Assembly (NCBI GenBank): GCA_024114885.1
Contig: CP099421.1
Span: 992,001-1,056,000, forward strand
Direction: 5' to 3'
DNA from: Septoria linicola
Taxonomy: Eukaryota; Ascomycota; Dothideomycetes; Mycosphaerellales; Mycosphaerellaceae
Length of the DNA: 64,000 bases
Part shown: piece after piece, positions 40,907 to 53,043 of the stretch
Layout of the letters: each line of letters begins with the position of its first letter
Numbering within the stretch: the first letter of the stretch is position 1
Program-made: the position numbers and the translations under genes
The notes under the pieces: model-generated
What the model was told of the DNA's origin: nothing
Databases searched by the model: none
Seen by the model: only the letters and a program-made list of their open reading frames with translations

Positions 40907-42956
40907 ATGGCAGACTCATGTATCGTCTGCCTAGGTGACCTCCGCACATCACATGACGATGATCCGCCGCCAGAAGCAGCCGCGGCTGCGCCAAGTGCTG
41001 GCGGTATCAAGATCGAGGGCGATGACGCCAAGATAACAACCAACTCCGTTGCGAAAAGGTACCACCCCACGATGCGCTGAACGAGAACCTGACATTGCTG
41101 TCATGGCGATTGCCACATACTGGAGGCCTCTGCGCCACTCCTACACCGCTACCATCATGGTACACTACTTCCTCTCTTGGACGGCTTGAAGATCTAGACG
41201 ATATTCGCCAGATAAGCTTGGAGGTGAGGCTATTTCCTCGCTCTGCAAATCATGCATAGCCACTGGAGGCCTCCAGTATGATTTTGCACGTGGAATACAG
41301 GCTGACACGTTCATGAATAGTGTTGACACCGACGATGAAGACATCGCTCACCTCTTGCCATGCAAACACGACTTGCACCACTCCTGTCTCAAACCATGGG
41401 TCGAGCGTGCGAACAGCTGTCCAATATGCCGCACGATATTCAATGCGGTCGAAGTCAGCCACACCGTCGGAGGACCGGTCGTTGACAGCTACCCGGTGCA
41501 AGATAAGACTCAAGAGGCGGAGATAGATCCTGGCATGATTGTGGAGGAAGACGAGCTGTTTGCTGTTGAAGCATTTGAGCCATGCTTGGTATGTGGTGTG
41601 CTCGACGACGGTCATGGCGTCATGTACTGCGATGGTTGCGACAAGACCGTCCACATTTTCTGTGCTGGACACGATGATGCGCCAGATGTCTGGTATTGCG
41701 AGACATGCTTGGCGGATCTTGAGAACGATGCCGATCTCCCAGGACTTGCGAACGCTGCTCGCAGACGACCTCGAGCACGCAACAACACTGGTAATGCAGG
41801 CAGGGCTGCACCACGGAGGCGTCGGAACAATGATGCAACATGGGCACGGGTCTGGCAGGAAGTCTCACGTCGCCTTGACCTCGACCTCGACTTTCCGTTT
41901 GACGAAGAAGTGGACGAGCGACAGATTGCCGCGCAGCGACAAGAGTTCCGTCGATGGCAGGAGCGCTTCCAAGTCGCCAACCGAGCAGGCGGCACCAATC
42001 GGCTTCAAGGCATTGCTCGCGCCAATCTTCGTCACACTGATGGTCCACTGCCTCGGGCGAATCCCGAATCACAAGAGGAAATCCGCGCGTGGAACGCGTT
42101 CGACAAAGCACGAGAGTCTGACGAAGCGCCACCAGAAACGAGACGGCGCAAACGTCGTGCCACGGACCCACCAGCATCTCCAAGTGAGCCTCAGCAATCA
42201 GCTGAGCATCCTCAACTCAAGCGGCCTCGACTACGACGACCACCTGCTGCCGAGCAGGCCGAGTCATCCGCCGCTGCCGCCAGACGTCGTGGAGAAGAGC
42301 CAACGTTTCTATCATCCCTGCTGCGAGAAGTCGAGAACAAGCCCTCTTCTGCAGCTTCTCCGGCGACATCTGACCACGGAAATGGTCAATACTCTCCGCG
42401 ACACCAGTCACCTGTGCATTCGCCAGCATCATCGGAGCCTGGCACTCCCAAAGGCACCACGCCTCCGCCGCCTCAGCGGCCATCCTCACCACCACTCTCC
42501 TCTAGCATAAGACCTGCAATGTCGCCCCTCGGCGCAACTTTCTCGCCGTTCTCACCCATAGCTACCAGAGATGTAGCAGAACGATCAAACAGCCTACGGC
42601 GTCGAGGTCGGCGCCCTCGTGCTATGGACAACGTTGAGGAGCCAAACGAAGCATCTTCTGACGATAATGCCGGACCACAGTCGCCTTCACGTGGACTATC
42701 CTACCCGGCAAAGGAAGAAATCCAACGCATGGTAAAGATCTCGCTGAAGCCATGCTATGAGCGGAAGGAAATAAACAAAGATCAGTATACAGACATCAAC
42801 AAGTCGGTGTCGCGGCGGCTATACGAACTGGTTCACAGCGCAGCAGCGCTCGCAGATCAAGAGGAGCGTGAACGACTGCAGGGCGTGGCCAACGACGAAG
42901 TGCAGAGAGCAGTCACTGCACTGTCGGTAGACACCACCACAGACACCTCGGATTAA
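40907..42956 (+). CDS. RING-H2 and PHD finger protein (probable E3 ubiquitin ligase)
   Basis: Exon 1 (40907-41058) carries MADSCIVCLGDL, the first Cys pair of a RING. The rest of the RING (PCKHDLHHSCLKPWVERANSCPICR) is in the large exon starting at 41321. Direct splicing from GTACCA at 41059 to the AATAG before 41321 keeps frame but makes a 262-base intron; a small extra exon inside cannot be excluded. A PHD finger follows (CLVCG...MYCDGCDKTVHIFCAG...WYCETC). The remaining 350 residues are Arg/Pro/Ser-rich and probably disordered, ending in a helix (YPAKEEIQRMVKISLKP, then YTDINKSVSRRLYEL) typical of this fungal RING-PHD group, related to yeast Asr1. Product about 596 residues. Confidence 0.82.
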
Positions 42957-43246
42957 CGTAGCGATCTGATTTTGGAGCATGGGACGGCGTTTCGGACTCG
43001 GCACGGCTTGATGCATTGACGATCTAGATACCCTGATGTAAATGACGCGATGATAATAGCATGGCGCTGTAGATACTACTGCCTGTATTGATGAACGACT
43101 CTTGACAGAAGTCTGCGTATCCGGCTGTTTGGCCGAAATTCATCGGCCAAGCTCACCATTTGGCCGGCTTCGGCACAGGTATAAGAGATAACTGACCTTT
43201 CAGCTAGCGACACTAGTCGACTTCGCAGCATTTCAGCACAGCAACC

Positions 43247-44512
43247 ATGGCTTCGCAGTCGTCGCAACCATCACATGTGGTCATCATAGGGCAAGCAAAC
43301 CCAGGAACATCGGAAGACTATCTGCTAATTAGTCCTTCTAGAGCCGGCGTCATCGGCTTGATGAACGCTGTTCACTTGGCCAAGGCCGGCCACACGATCA
43401 CAATCATAGCAGCTCATGTGCCAGGCGACGAGAGCATAGAGTACACATCGCCATGGTGAGATATCCTCGCTGTTCACATAACACAACAGAACGACTCATA
43501 CCACTCCAGGGCCGGTGCACATTGGCGAACACATGCAACTTCCTCTGAACCCGAGCTCTGTGACTGGGATGTCCAGACTTTCCAAGAATGGAACAAATGG
43601 CTCGAAGCCGAAGCCCGGGATTCCTCTCTACCAAAATCCGGCATCAAAATGCAAGACTCAATCCACTACTGGGACGGCCCCATCACAGAAGACCTCTGGT
43701 GGGCGCCACACGTAGAAGCCTATCAAGACCTCCCCCTCACCCACCCCCTCGTCAAGTCCATCAATGATACCCGTCCCTCTCACGCCCCCGAGATTCAACA
43801 CGCAGCCTACTCCCGTGCCCATAGCCTTGATGCGCCCGGTCATCTGAAGTTCCTCGAATCTTGGGCCCAACGCTCCGGGGACGTTCTCATCTTCAAGTCC
43901 CGCCTCCCCACCGACTCTGGCCTCCCCAAAGCCCTCTCCACCGCCGAAGGCATCTCTCGTGTCATCGGCCGCGGCCCAGTAGACATTTTCATCAACTGCA
44001 CCGGTCTCGGCGCGAAACAGCTCTGCGGCGATGAAGCTTTATACCCGACAAAAGGCCAGACCGCGCTCGTTAGAGGTGAAGCGAAAGCTACGCGCACTCG
44101 ATATCATAGCGGAACGATAGGGAAGGGAGACACGAGTTATTGTATTCCAAGACCAGGCACGAATACGACGATTTTGGGCGGGACGAAGGAAGTGGGGAAT
44201 TGGAGTGGGGAGGTCGATGATGATGTGACGGAGAGAACTTTGGAGAGGTGTGGGTGGATGGTGCCGGAGTTGTTGACGGGGGAGGGAGGGAGATTTGAGG
44301 TCTTGTCTGTGCACTGTGGGCTGAGGCCGGGGAGACAAGGGGGGCCGAGGGTGGAGAGGGAAGTTGTGGAGGGGGATGGGGGGAGGTGGAAGGTTGTGCA
44401 TGCGTATGGGCATGCTGGGGCGGGATATCAGAATAGTGTGGGGTGTGCGAGGAAGGTGGTGAGGTTGGTTGAGGAGAGTTTGGAGGGTGGGAAGGGAAGT
44501 GCGAAGTTGTAG
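43247..44512 (+). CDS. D-amino-acid-oxidase-like FAD oxidoreductase, peroxisomal
   Basis: Three exons: 43247-43290, 43342-43455 and 43510-44512, 386 residues. The first intron is GC-AG (donor GCAAGC, acceptor TCTAG, 51 bases): splicing rebuilds the FAD-binding VVIIGAGVIGL, which the unspliced, still-open frame would interrupt. The second intron (54 bases) joins SPW to AGAHWRTH, a D-amino-acid-oxidase landmark. The C-terminal family signature VVHAYGHAGAGYQNSVGCA is present, and the last three residues AKL form a type 1 peroxisomal signal. It is expected to oxidise D-amino acids in peroxisomes; substrate range (neutral or acidic) is not evident. Confidence 0.88.
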
Positions 44513-44796
44513 TCTGGAATGGATCGCTCTGAAATCACTCGATGTGAAAATCTTTGGACTACTCCTGTCAGGGACTCAGGCGGCGTGGATTCTGCCAAAA
44601 GCTGGAAGCGGCTATGCCACAAATTTGTTGTTTCTTCAAAAAAGTACAAACGTCCCCAACGCCGCAACATGCTATCAAGCGGCACAGTGTCTGTCAATAT
44701 GCAGAGACAGTCAATACCTTCTGGACCAATTCAAAGCTGTCCAAGCTCACAGCCTAGTCAACACCCTTCTCATTCTGCAATCAACCTTCCCCAAAC

Positions 44797-47700
44797 CTAC
44801 TCATCACTCTTTTCAACCGCTTCCTTCCCAGCACGCTTCAAATCCTTAATCTCCTGCATCATCTGCATCATCATCGTCTGCTGCTGCTGGACAACCGCAA
44901 TGAGCTCGTTATACTTCGCATCAGCTACTGGCGACGACATGGCAGAGTCTACTGGCGCGCTGGCTTCTGGTAATGCTACTTCTGCTACTGCTGTGGCGAC
45001 TGGTCCTGGTGATCCAGCTGGCAAAGTCGGAGAGTCCTCGCGTGGCTGCTCTAGTGGTGGAGGCAGACTCGGCAGTGGTGGGACCTTTGGCAAGTTTGGT
45101 GTCAGGATGATGGTGGACTGCTCGCTGATTGGTATGCTGTCGACTGGCGAGTTGCTTTCGCTGTGGCTTGATGGCTTTTGGTAGAAATCGTGCGCGAAGG
45201 AGGTCGAGATGCGTTTGATCTCGGGCTGTCGGCGCTTGACTGGTCTCTTCTCTGCGCTACCGCGTCTGCTGATTGTGTGTGAGGTAGAACTGGTCTTTCT
45301 GTCGGTACTTGCCCTCTTCTTGCCTTCGTCGCCATAGCAAACTTCTGGCATCTTTGCTCGTTCGCGTTCTTTGATCTCCACAGAAGCTAGGCGGTGGTGC
45401 AAACGGGTGGTTTCGACCTTGACTTCAGTCTCTAATCTTCTAATGGCATCGTCCCGAACAGTTATCATCTCCATGAGGTCGTTGTAGCTCTTGTGGGCAT
45501 CGGGGTCATCGAAGCTAGCCTGCTGGGCCTCCTGCTCCTCGATGGCAGCCACAGCACTCTCTACGATAGACTTGCTTGGGGAGACTTTGCGAACTGTCGG
45601 CGACTTCTCTGGATCACCTGTGGAAGCTGCACCATCTTTGGACCAACGAGTACCACCAATGGGCGGTGACTGACGAACCACCAGGCCCTCTTGTGGACGT
45701 GGTATGAGACTTGGCTGCTTACTGAATATGTCCTCTTTCGGCTTTGGCCGGCCACCTGGCGTCCATGGTGCATCGTAGGGCGACAACAATGCTTCGCTTG
45801 ACTTCTTCTCTATCACCTTTGGCAGTTTCAGCGACATCTTTGGTTGCTTGCGAGACCGTGGTTGCTGGGTCGGCGTGTATACCGTCGCTGGAAGGTAGTG
45901 CTCGCCATCAAGAGTGCGCAGAGGAGATGGCATCGCGCTCGGATGATGTGCCATAGGCGTGCTGTGCTCAGGCGAGGCTGCGCTGAGAGTAGCCGGTACG
46001 AACGAGGGCTTTGGGGTGGCGAGCTCGTTGTTCTGTACGCGTTTTACAGCCACAGCGAAGAGCCCATCCGCTGACAGTTCAGAGACTGTGCTTGTTGGGG
46101 TCGCAATCGTATACTCCCCTCGGATCGTGCGCTCGCTGTCTCGACGTTCTCGTGCCACTGTCTTGTGGTTGCTCTTGGCTGGCTCCTTTGGCTTGAGCAT
46201 TTGTTCAACTTCATCAAATGCTCGATCTGCTTCTCCAGGCTGTGCTGGCGATGACTCAATGTCGTACTTCATGAATGAAGCAATAGAAGGATCCTTAGCA
46301 AGCTCCGGGTAGACCATTGAGATAGTGCCAGTATCAGAGGTGCTACTCTGTGTCGTGTGTGGCGAGTCTGTGCGCGGGACCTGGTCAAGCTGTGCTTCCT
46401 TTCCTGCCTCCCGGCGCAGTTGTGCCAGCAAAAGGCCAGGATCTCTGCGCTCGGGGAATCGAGCCACTGATCTGCGGAACTGATCTGGAGAGTAGATGCT
46501 GGGGCTGTATGTCATGGCCTCGCTGTCACAGCGCGTCTCGTGCGGCATGCTGAAGCCCTCGATTGCCAGTCCGCGAAGTCGTGTGTTGGCATCGTCCAAG
46601 TCGCTCTGGTCCATCGCGCCTGGCACGACAGATGCACGGAATGAGTACATGCTGGGTTGCGTGACCAAAGTCGCTGCGCCTCGACTGCCATTGCTGCCGA
46701 TACGAGATGGGCTTAGTCTACCTGAACTGAGGAGGTTGCCGGCTCTCCTTGGCGTTTCGGTGGCGAATGGAGTGAGTGGATGCTCGGAGACATGACGAAG
46801 TGGCACTTGGTCCGGTGGTGTGTCCTTCGCTGGTGGTGTGGGCGGGATCGGAGAGTCGAGGCACTTCAAGCTCTTCGAGCGGCCTAGTATGGGAGTGCGC
46901 TGGAAGAAACTTGTCCCTGAGACATTTCGACTCTGTGGTGCGCTTGGCTGAGGAGACTCGAAGTGCACGCTGCGTGGAGTGCGGTGGCCTAGAGAAGTTG
47001 CGGCGCGAGGAGGCTCTGGACGCTTCACCTCGCTTGCGTCTGACTGTCTTCTTGAAAAGAAAGACTTTGTCTTGGATGGGGAACGAACAATGTTACGTGG
47101 TGGAGGCACTTCCTGCAGTACTGCGCGCGCCTTGGGTGGCATGTGTGGGTCAGAGGTGCGGTCGACATCAGTATTGAGCCTGGGTGTCTGTGACTGAGCG
47201 CGGCGACCTGTCCATTTGCTCATGCGCTCGAAAAAGCCTTTCTTTGGGCTTTTGCCCGCCGGTGTCTGTGGTCGCGCCGTGGCATTTCCGGTTGGTGTCG
47301 TGTTGACGGCGGCGGCAAATTCCTCTGCTGTCGACTTAGGTGTGTGCTTGAAGACCGGAATGTATGACTGTCGGCCGCCGTGGAGTTCCAGATTGTCTCG
47401 AGTCTCCAGCCATTCGCGCTGTGTAGGGATGGGTGTGTGCTCTGGTGTCGTGCCTAGATCGAGCTCAGGAGATGACTGTATGAACTGCGTCATGGTCGTC
47501 TGCGACGACTCGCGCTGTGGCGAGTGCTCGAGGTGGTGTTGTACTTCTACTGGGTCGAGCTCAGGCAGAGCTTTTGTGGTGTCAAGGAGGTTGCAAGCTC
47601 GGCGGAAAGCTGGGTGGACCATTCCGGGCGGCGTCATCTTTCGCTGCGCGAACTCTTGCTGCGCGAACGCATTGCCAGCGAGCTGGTATCGCTCTCGCTG

Positions 47701-47853
47701 GTGTTCTTTTTGCGCGAAGGCGTTTCCGCCAGGCGCCGCCATCTCGGGGATTACTGGCAGCGAGTTTGTTGCCGCGGAAGCTGAGCTTCGCGCGGAGCGT
47801 CTGCCAGTCATGTTAGCGACTGGCTTTGTGGACGAGACGAACACAAAAGGCAA
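44797..47853 (-). CDS. Large Ser/Pro-rich, mostly disordered protein with C-terminal coiled coil
   Basis: A 1018-residue intron-less frame; a Met 14 codons in (MTGRRSARSSAS) is an alternative start. Low-complexity text rich in Ser, Pro, Thr, Arg with many SP/TP dipeptides fills most of its length, and NAFAQ is repeated near residues 44 and 61. Two helical stretches stand out: VRDDAIRRLETEVKVETTRLHHRLASVEIKERER near 800 (written here only to show the heptads' position: RRLETEVKVE...ASVEIKE), and a terminal KYNELIAVVQQQQTMMMQMM. This pattern suggests a scaffold that is a phosphorylation target, but I do not recognise the family. It is downstream of the flavoprotein gene, convergent. Confidence 0.75.
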   Translation of the reverse strand: MPFVFVSSTKPVANMTGRRSARSSASAATNSLPVIPEMAAPGGNAFAQKEHQRERYQLAGNAFAQQEFAQRKMTPPGMVHPAFRRACNLLDTTKALPELDPVEVQHHLEHSPQRESSQTTMTQFIQSSPELDLGTTPEHTPIPTQREWLETRDNLELHGGRQSYIPVFKHTPKSTAEEFAAAVNTTPTGNATARPQTPAGKSPKKGFFERMSKWTGRRAQSQTPRLNTDVDRTSDPHMPPKARAVLQEVPPPRNIVRSPSKTKSFFSRRQSDASEVKRPEPPRAATSLGHRTPRSVHFESPQPSAPQSRNVSGTSFFQRTPILGRSKSLKCLDSPIPPTPPAKDTPPDQVPLRHVSEHPLTPFATETPRRAGNLLSSGRLSPSRIGSNGSRGAATLVTQPSMYSFRASVVPGAMDQSDLDDANTRLRGLAIEGFSMPHETRCDSEAMTYSPSIYSPDQFRRSVARFPERRDPGLLLAQLRREAGKEAQLDQVPRTDSPHTTQSSTSDTGTISMVYPELAKDPSIASFMKYDIESSPAQPGEADRAFDEVEQMLKPKEPAKSNHKTVARERRDSERTIRGEYTIATPTSTVSELSADGLFAVAVKRVQNNELATPKPSFVPATLSAASPEHSTPMAHHPSAMPSPLRTLDGEHYLPATVYTPTQQPRSRKQPKMSLKLPKVIEKKSSEALLSPYDAPWTPGGRPKPKEDIFSKQPSLIPRPQEGLVVRQSPPIGGTRWSKDGAASTGDPEKSPTVRKVSPSKSIVESAVAAIEEQEAQQASFDDPDAHKSYNDLMEMITVRDDAIRRLETEVKVETTRLHHRLASVEIKERERAKMPEVCYGDEGKKRASTDRKTSSTSHTISRRGSAEKRPVKRRQPEIKRISTSFAHDFYQKPSSHSESNSPVDSIPISEQSTIILTPNLPKVPPLPSLPPPLEQPREDSPTLPAGSPGPVATAVAEVALPEASAPVDSAMSSPVADAKYNELIAVVQQQQTMMMQMMQEIKDLKRAGKEAVEKSDE

Positions 47854-48854
47854 AATGACAGCAAGACTTGGCCTAGCAACGTGTTAGTGAACGAACTCAC
47901 TCAGCCTGGACAAGCGTGCGGCGATAGGGGGACTTACAATCACTATTTGGTGATGTAGAGGAGAAGAGACGATCCCGCGACTCGCTCAAGGGCAACTCAC
48001 CTCGTCAGCCGATCTATTGTTTAGCTAGCGCGCGGGAGCTAACGTTCGTGCAGGTGAAGTATGCAGGTGGACTTGCTCATCGGCGTGTACTGCTGCACTT
48101 TCGCTTCTGAGCTCTCTCGAATTAACACAAGAACCTCAATCTACTTCAAGTGCGAACCTCGTTGCTTAGTTGTTGAGACAATCTCGGAGATGAGACCTGC
48201 TTGCAACGGAAGTGAATGTCGCCAGCTCTCTTGTGCTTCGTCCAGGTCGCGCTCACTGTGGCAACGGAGTGGTAACAGCAGTACGAGGAGACCACGCAAA
48301 GCGACGGAGAGCTACTCTTGCTGGATAATGGCTTTCTGAAGAGCTGGCACCCACTGCGGCGCTACAGGCAGATGTGGTCAGCAAAATCGTTGTGTCAAAA
48401 ATCCGAGAGAGGCATGTGAAGCAGACATGAAGTTGAGTGCATGAAGCTAACGGCAGATCCCTGCTTTTCGCGCATGCCCTGTAGACTCGAGAAGACGGTC
48501 AGCTTTGTGCGATCGCCTCGCATATCAACTACAAGACTGACCTGCAGCAAAGCACTCTCCTGATGCGAAGTACCAGTCTAGTCAGCTGTACAGCGAAGCA
48601 CAATCGTCAGAGGTCGATCACAGGTCAGAGAGTGGAACAAAGTGAAGTATCAAGAGGCTGATAACCTGGTATGAGTGCCCTGTGTAGTCCTGAAAAAACA
48701 ACAGAGCTCCATTCAAACTCCGCGCGCCCAACTCTGGTATTGTCCGGGAAAGAAGTGAAAGGCGTCTAATCTGAGAGCGCCTGGCTTTGCCGTCTTCGCA
48801 CGAGAAAATCACATGGCCTGGCACTGCAGAATATCGCATCGTGCAGTGGGCAGG
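47854..48854. other. Intergenic
   Basis: About 1 kb: promoter and leader of the 1018-residue protein gene at the left, terminator of Cdc42 at the right. A 92-codon frame at 48061 lacks support. Confidence 0.5.
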
Positions 48855-49838
48855 CTATAGCAGTATGCAGCCCTTGCCCTTTCCTGTAGCACCTATTAGC
48901 TGGTTCTGGAAGCACTTTTGAAAAGTGCTTCTGGGCACTTCATGAATCTTACGCTTCGGCTTCTTCACTGCAGGAGGTTCCAAAGCAGCCACAATCGCCT
49001 CGTCAAAGACGTCCTTCAACTTGAACTGTGTCAGAGCTGAACACTCGACGTATTTGACAGCACCAAGCTCCTTGGCCATTCTCTCGCCGTCCTCCTTTCT
49101 CACAGGCTGCATCTTCTGCTTGGCCAGCTTGTCTCGGACTTGAGGGTCATCTCTCAGATCGGTCTGCGTGCCGACAATCAGGCAAGGCACGCCTGGGCAG
49201 TGGTGGTGCACTTCTGGGAACCACTTTTCTCGGACGTTCTCGAATGAGGCGGGTGATGTGACCGAGAAGCAGACCAGGAAGACGTCGGTCTGTGGGTATG
49301 ACAGCGGTCGTAGACGGTCGTAATCTTCTTGTCCAGCAGTATCGAAGAGTCCGAGAGTGTATGGCTCGTCGCCAATCCTGTTATCCAATGTCAATGCCGC
49401 CATTCCTCTCACCGAGACTGTCCAAAGATCTTACATTACCGTCACCGCATAGTTGTCAAACACCGTCGGCACATATTCCGAGGGGAACTTGTTCGTGGTA
49501 TAACTTATGAGCAAGCACGTTTTGCCCACAGCACCATCGCCGACCACAACGCACCTAGAGACAGGTTACTCAGTCAGCCAATGTCTCCCACCGAAGCCAG
49601 AATCTGCCACTACTTGAATGGTAGCCTCCCACTATCCTTATCCTTCCTCGCGCGAGCCACTGCTCGCTGTGCAAGACGCAAGCTCGTTTTCACTGGCCTC
49701 ACACTCCTATCCCTCTCACCGCAAATCACCTTCCCGCGCCAGGGAACCGCCGCTGTCCAATTTGTCTCCATGACTGATGTGATGGAGTGGGGAAAGGTAA
49801 GGGAAAGAGAAGGCATACTTTATCGTTGCGACCACCAT
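48855..49838 (-). CDS. CDC42: Cdc42, Rho-family small GTPase
   Basis: Four exons: 49838-49819 (MVVATIK), 49554-49435, 49377-48953 and 48892-48855; introns of 264, 57 and 60 bases. The product is 200 residues. G-box motifs are complete: GDGAVGKTCLL, YVPTVFDNYAV (effector loop), DTAGQEDYDRLRPLSYPQTD, VGTQTDLRD and ECSALTQFKLKDVFDEAIVAALEPP, all diagnostic of Cdc42. A basic KKPK tail and CAAX box CILL (geranylgeranylation) end the protein. The last intron is a multiple of three and open if retained (a longer C-terminus), and an acceptor 9 bases downstream (CTACAG) would remove three residues. Cdc42 sets polarity and septation. Confidence 0.95.
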
Positions 49839-50992
49839 AGTGACCTGCTTTGCGCAAACAGCTCTGCCTAATCACAAACTCCTCGCGCGCCTGTCTGCCT
49901 TCACGTGCCTTTCGAGTCTCTCCCTGTCTTCCTCTCTGGTGTAGCCGGCACCTGATCTCTCTTGTTGCAACAGCAGACCTCCTTGGCTCGCAGCGGCAGC
50001 TGATGTTCGCGCGTGCGGGTGCGAGTAGCGGCGAAGACAATGGAGATTGCTGTAATACTTCGTCGCAAAGTGAGGTCGGTCCCTGAGTAAGGTTCGCAGG
50101 TCAGGTCGCGCAAGCACGAAGTCGCAAGCTGTGCGGCTGAGACTCGTCCAACTGTCTGTCTCTTGCCCGGTACGGCGGCCGAGGGTCGTGGGAGTTGGGT
50201 GGTCGGCGGTCGGTATTGTACGTGTCAAAGGTGGCACAAAGCGCACAGCAGCAGCAGTAAAGTAGGCGCTGGCTGGCTGTGGTGTGTGTGGCGCAAAAGG
50301 GACACGGGAGGGTTTTGGCGAGCTTGACACGTGAAAGGGAAGAGAGACGGAGAGTTGGGCGGTCGGAGCGCGCGAGAGGAGGTGAGCAAAGACGCGACAA
50401 CAACAACACCGCTGGACTTGTCGCAATCCCAACACCAACGATATCTCAATCGATAGTGCACCGCTCAGATATATAAGTGGGAAGACTGGAGCGTGGTATG
50501 TGTAAAAGCACAAACAATACTACTTCTCTCCCTCCGACGTAGGCCTTCATCCGATGACTTGAGGTAGGTGTGGATGTCCCATCTCCACAACCAGCAGAAC
50601 AGCCGCCCAGACCAGACTGTGCAAGGATGCTAGAAAGATTTTCGAAACGCCCTACCGAGATACACACGCACACACGTTTGAGGTAGGGCAGAACGTTCAT
50701 CAGGTAGATAGCATAGGGTATCTAGAACCAGAAAAAGTGTCGCTAGCAAGTCGTGTCAATAATGCTGTTTTTCCCAACTCAAGCCTCATGGCGAGATCAC
50801 AAACGCCTCTTTTTACTCCTTTGGTGTCGCTGCCCAAGTTCATGTCCACTCGCTCGCTCGCTTGCCATGCAATCCACATGCAAGATGCAGCTTTTCCAAA
50901 AACGCATCGCTGATCCCTTCTCTCTATCCGTCGCCATCGCTCATGCCCGGCTAAATCTCAACAAAATGCAAGGTCGTCTATATGCAGAGTTC
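49839..50992. other. Intergenic: Cdc42 leader/promoter and transporter 3' side
   Basis: A long CT-rich stretch (minus-strand sense) just upstream of Cdc42 is typical of a fungal leader and promoter. A 213-codon frame in it has biased composition and is not believed to be a gene. No repeat or RNA gene seen. Confidence 0.45.
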
Positions 50993-53043
50993 TCAGGATG
51001 ATGTTCTTATCAGCCTGGTTCTTGAGTTCTGTGACTCCTCTGAGCCTTCGTCTTCATCATCGTCCGCGTCCTCGAATTCTCCTGACGTCCGAATAAGCCT
51101 GGTCGTGGAAGGTCCGGCGAAGTCCTCATCGCCGTGATCTGCTCTATCTTGCGTTGCACCAATCACAACACCCTTGACACCTTGGTCAATTTCATCTAAC
51201 TTGTAATCGTGCATCATGGCACTCAGCACAATGCAGGGCAAAGCCACAAACACCGCAACAGTCAAGATCTTGGTCATGGTCTCCTGATATGCGAGATTGA
51301 TAGCATCACGAGTTGAGCTGCCCATGGGCCAACCTCTCGAGGCGAGTGTGATGTTTCCGTAGATCTCATCAGCCATGTCCTTTGTTTCCGGTGGCAGATA
51401 AAGTGCCAGCTTCTTGGGGATGTTCGATGTCCAGATGGCGCCGGATATGCCACTGCCGACAGCGCCTCCGATCTCCAAAAATGTCAGGAACAGTGCAGTT
51501 GCTGCAGCCACTTCCGAGTGACTGGCTGAAGCCTGCACGCCAAGCTGAGCTGGGACATGGGTAAGACTACCACCCACGCCCAAGAAGATCTGCGTGCCCA
51601 CAATCATCGCCGGTGTCGACTCTTCGGTACGATAATGAATCATCAGACCCAGCCCGATGACATACAGAATCGTTCCGGCAACCATGAATTTCTTGTATGT
51701 CTTGGTGTATTTGATGGCGATTGAGACAATAATCGCAGTCACCGTGGACGTGAAAGTAAAGGTTTGCACGATTCGTCCAGCTGTCGTGAGCGGGAGATCC
51801 TGCACGACCAGCAGGTAGGATTGAAAGTAGGGGTATACTGAGAGATAAAAGGCCACTGGAAGATGTTAGCTCGATCCATGCTGCTGGGTAGGAGATTGGA
51901 CTTACTAAAGTAGAAAAAGGACAGTCCAAGACCACACAATAGTGTCTTGTTCTTCCAGAAAGATCGTGGAAAGAAAGCGTGCGGCGCGAAAGTCTTGCTG
52001 CGCTCCCAGAAAGGGATCGCGATCAAGCACACTGAGCCGACCACTAGCATCGTGACCAGGTTTGGGTTGCTCCAGCCAGCCCGCGAAGCAAGAGTCAATG
52101 GTATTAGGATGAGCGTGAACGCCACGCAGATCAGGAACAGACCGAAGAAGTCCATCTCGAACCAAAGTGTCTTGACAATTTCCCACGATGACTTGCCCTC
52201 AAATGGTGACTCTGGCAAGATGCCACGCATCGCGGCCTTTCGCTGGTTGATGATCAATGCCAGCGCAAGCGGCAGGAACGCGACAGGCAGAATAATGGTC
52301 CAGATGCCATAGCCCCATCGCCAGCTTAAGTTCTTCAACACCTTTTCTGCAATTGCAGGCCCAAGCCATACATTGACCAAGAAAGGAATATCTGGAATCG
52401 TGGAGCACAGCGCTCGGTTGACCAGATCGCTGGTATCGGCGATGAATACTTGGATCAGAATCTGAAGACCAGTCGACCCTGCTGAGTAGAAGATTTGTGC
52501 TGCGGCGTAGGTCTCCACGTTACTTGATGCCGCTTGCTGGATGAAGCCTGCAATGTAGAAAAGAATTGAAAGGCCAAATGCTTCGAACCGGCCGAAGACA
52601 TCGGCTATTTTGGCCATTGGTGGTTTCACGACAGATAGTACGACTCCTTGAATGACCAGGACTGTCGAGACCATCGAGTGTGACTTGAAAGCGCTGGTCG
52701 CATAAATGGTAAGGTTCGTGGTCGTTTGTCCTTCTAGTGACGTCGCGTATGCCAGCAACGCGACACCCAGGTATGCCATGTACAGGCCTAGCTTGGACCA
52801 TGTTGAGGAGATGGCCTCCAGACGCTTGACACCTGCCTGGCCTGATTCATGACTTCGTTCGGACATTATTGATCTCCTGTCGTCCTCTGAGAGTGGTTGG
52901 TAGGGTTCTCTCTTGTAAGACGCTGCGATGACGGATGAGCTCGGCGTGTGTGCGCCCGAGGCAGCAGCAGCCCTTTCAACGTCTGCCTCACCATCGGTGT
53001 CCTCGACAGACGGGTGTATAGTGCCGTAGTTTGGCATCGCCAC
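50993..53043 (-). CDS. Siderophore-iron transporter, major facilitator superfamily
   Basis: Exon 1 (53043-51906) and exon 2 (51855-50993) flank a 50-base intron (donor GTAAGT, acceptor TCCAG) that joins FFYF to MAFYLSVYPYFQ; 666 residues, with a Met two codons in as alternative start. Twelve to fourteen membrane helices follow a 90-residue soluble N-terminus. The helix 1-2 block (LGLYMAYLGVALLAYATSLE, then TTNLTIYATSAFKSHS) and KPPMAKIADVFGRFEAF match the MirB/Sit1/ARN siderophore transporters. The acidic tail contains a duplicated TRLIRTS. Iron-dependent repression is suggested by a perfect GATA-factor site 51 bases upstream of the start. Confidence 0.92.

Noticed and set aside
42217..42510. 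Additional genes on either strand inside the RING-PHD gene
   Set aside because: Frames are shadows of its Pro/Ser/Arg-rich tail.
49872..50513. 213-codon minus-strand frame upstream of Cdc42
   Set aside because: Biased Arg/Ser/Pro/Thr/Cys composition, lies in the leader/promoter of Cdc42 and shows no motif; more likely non-coding.
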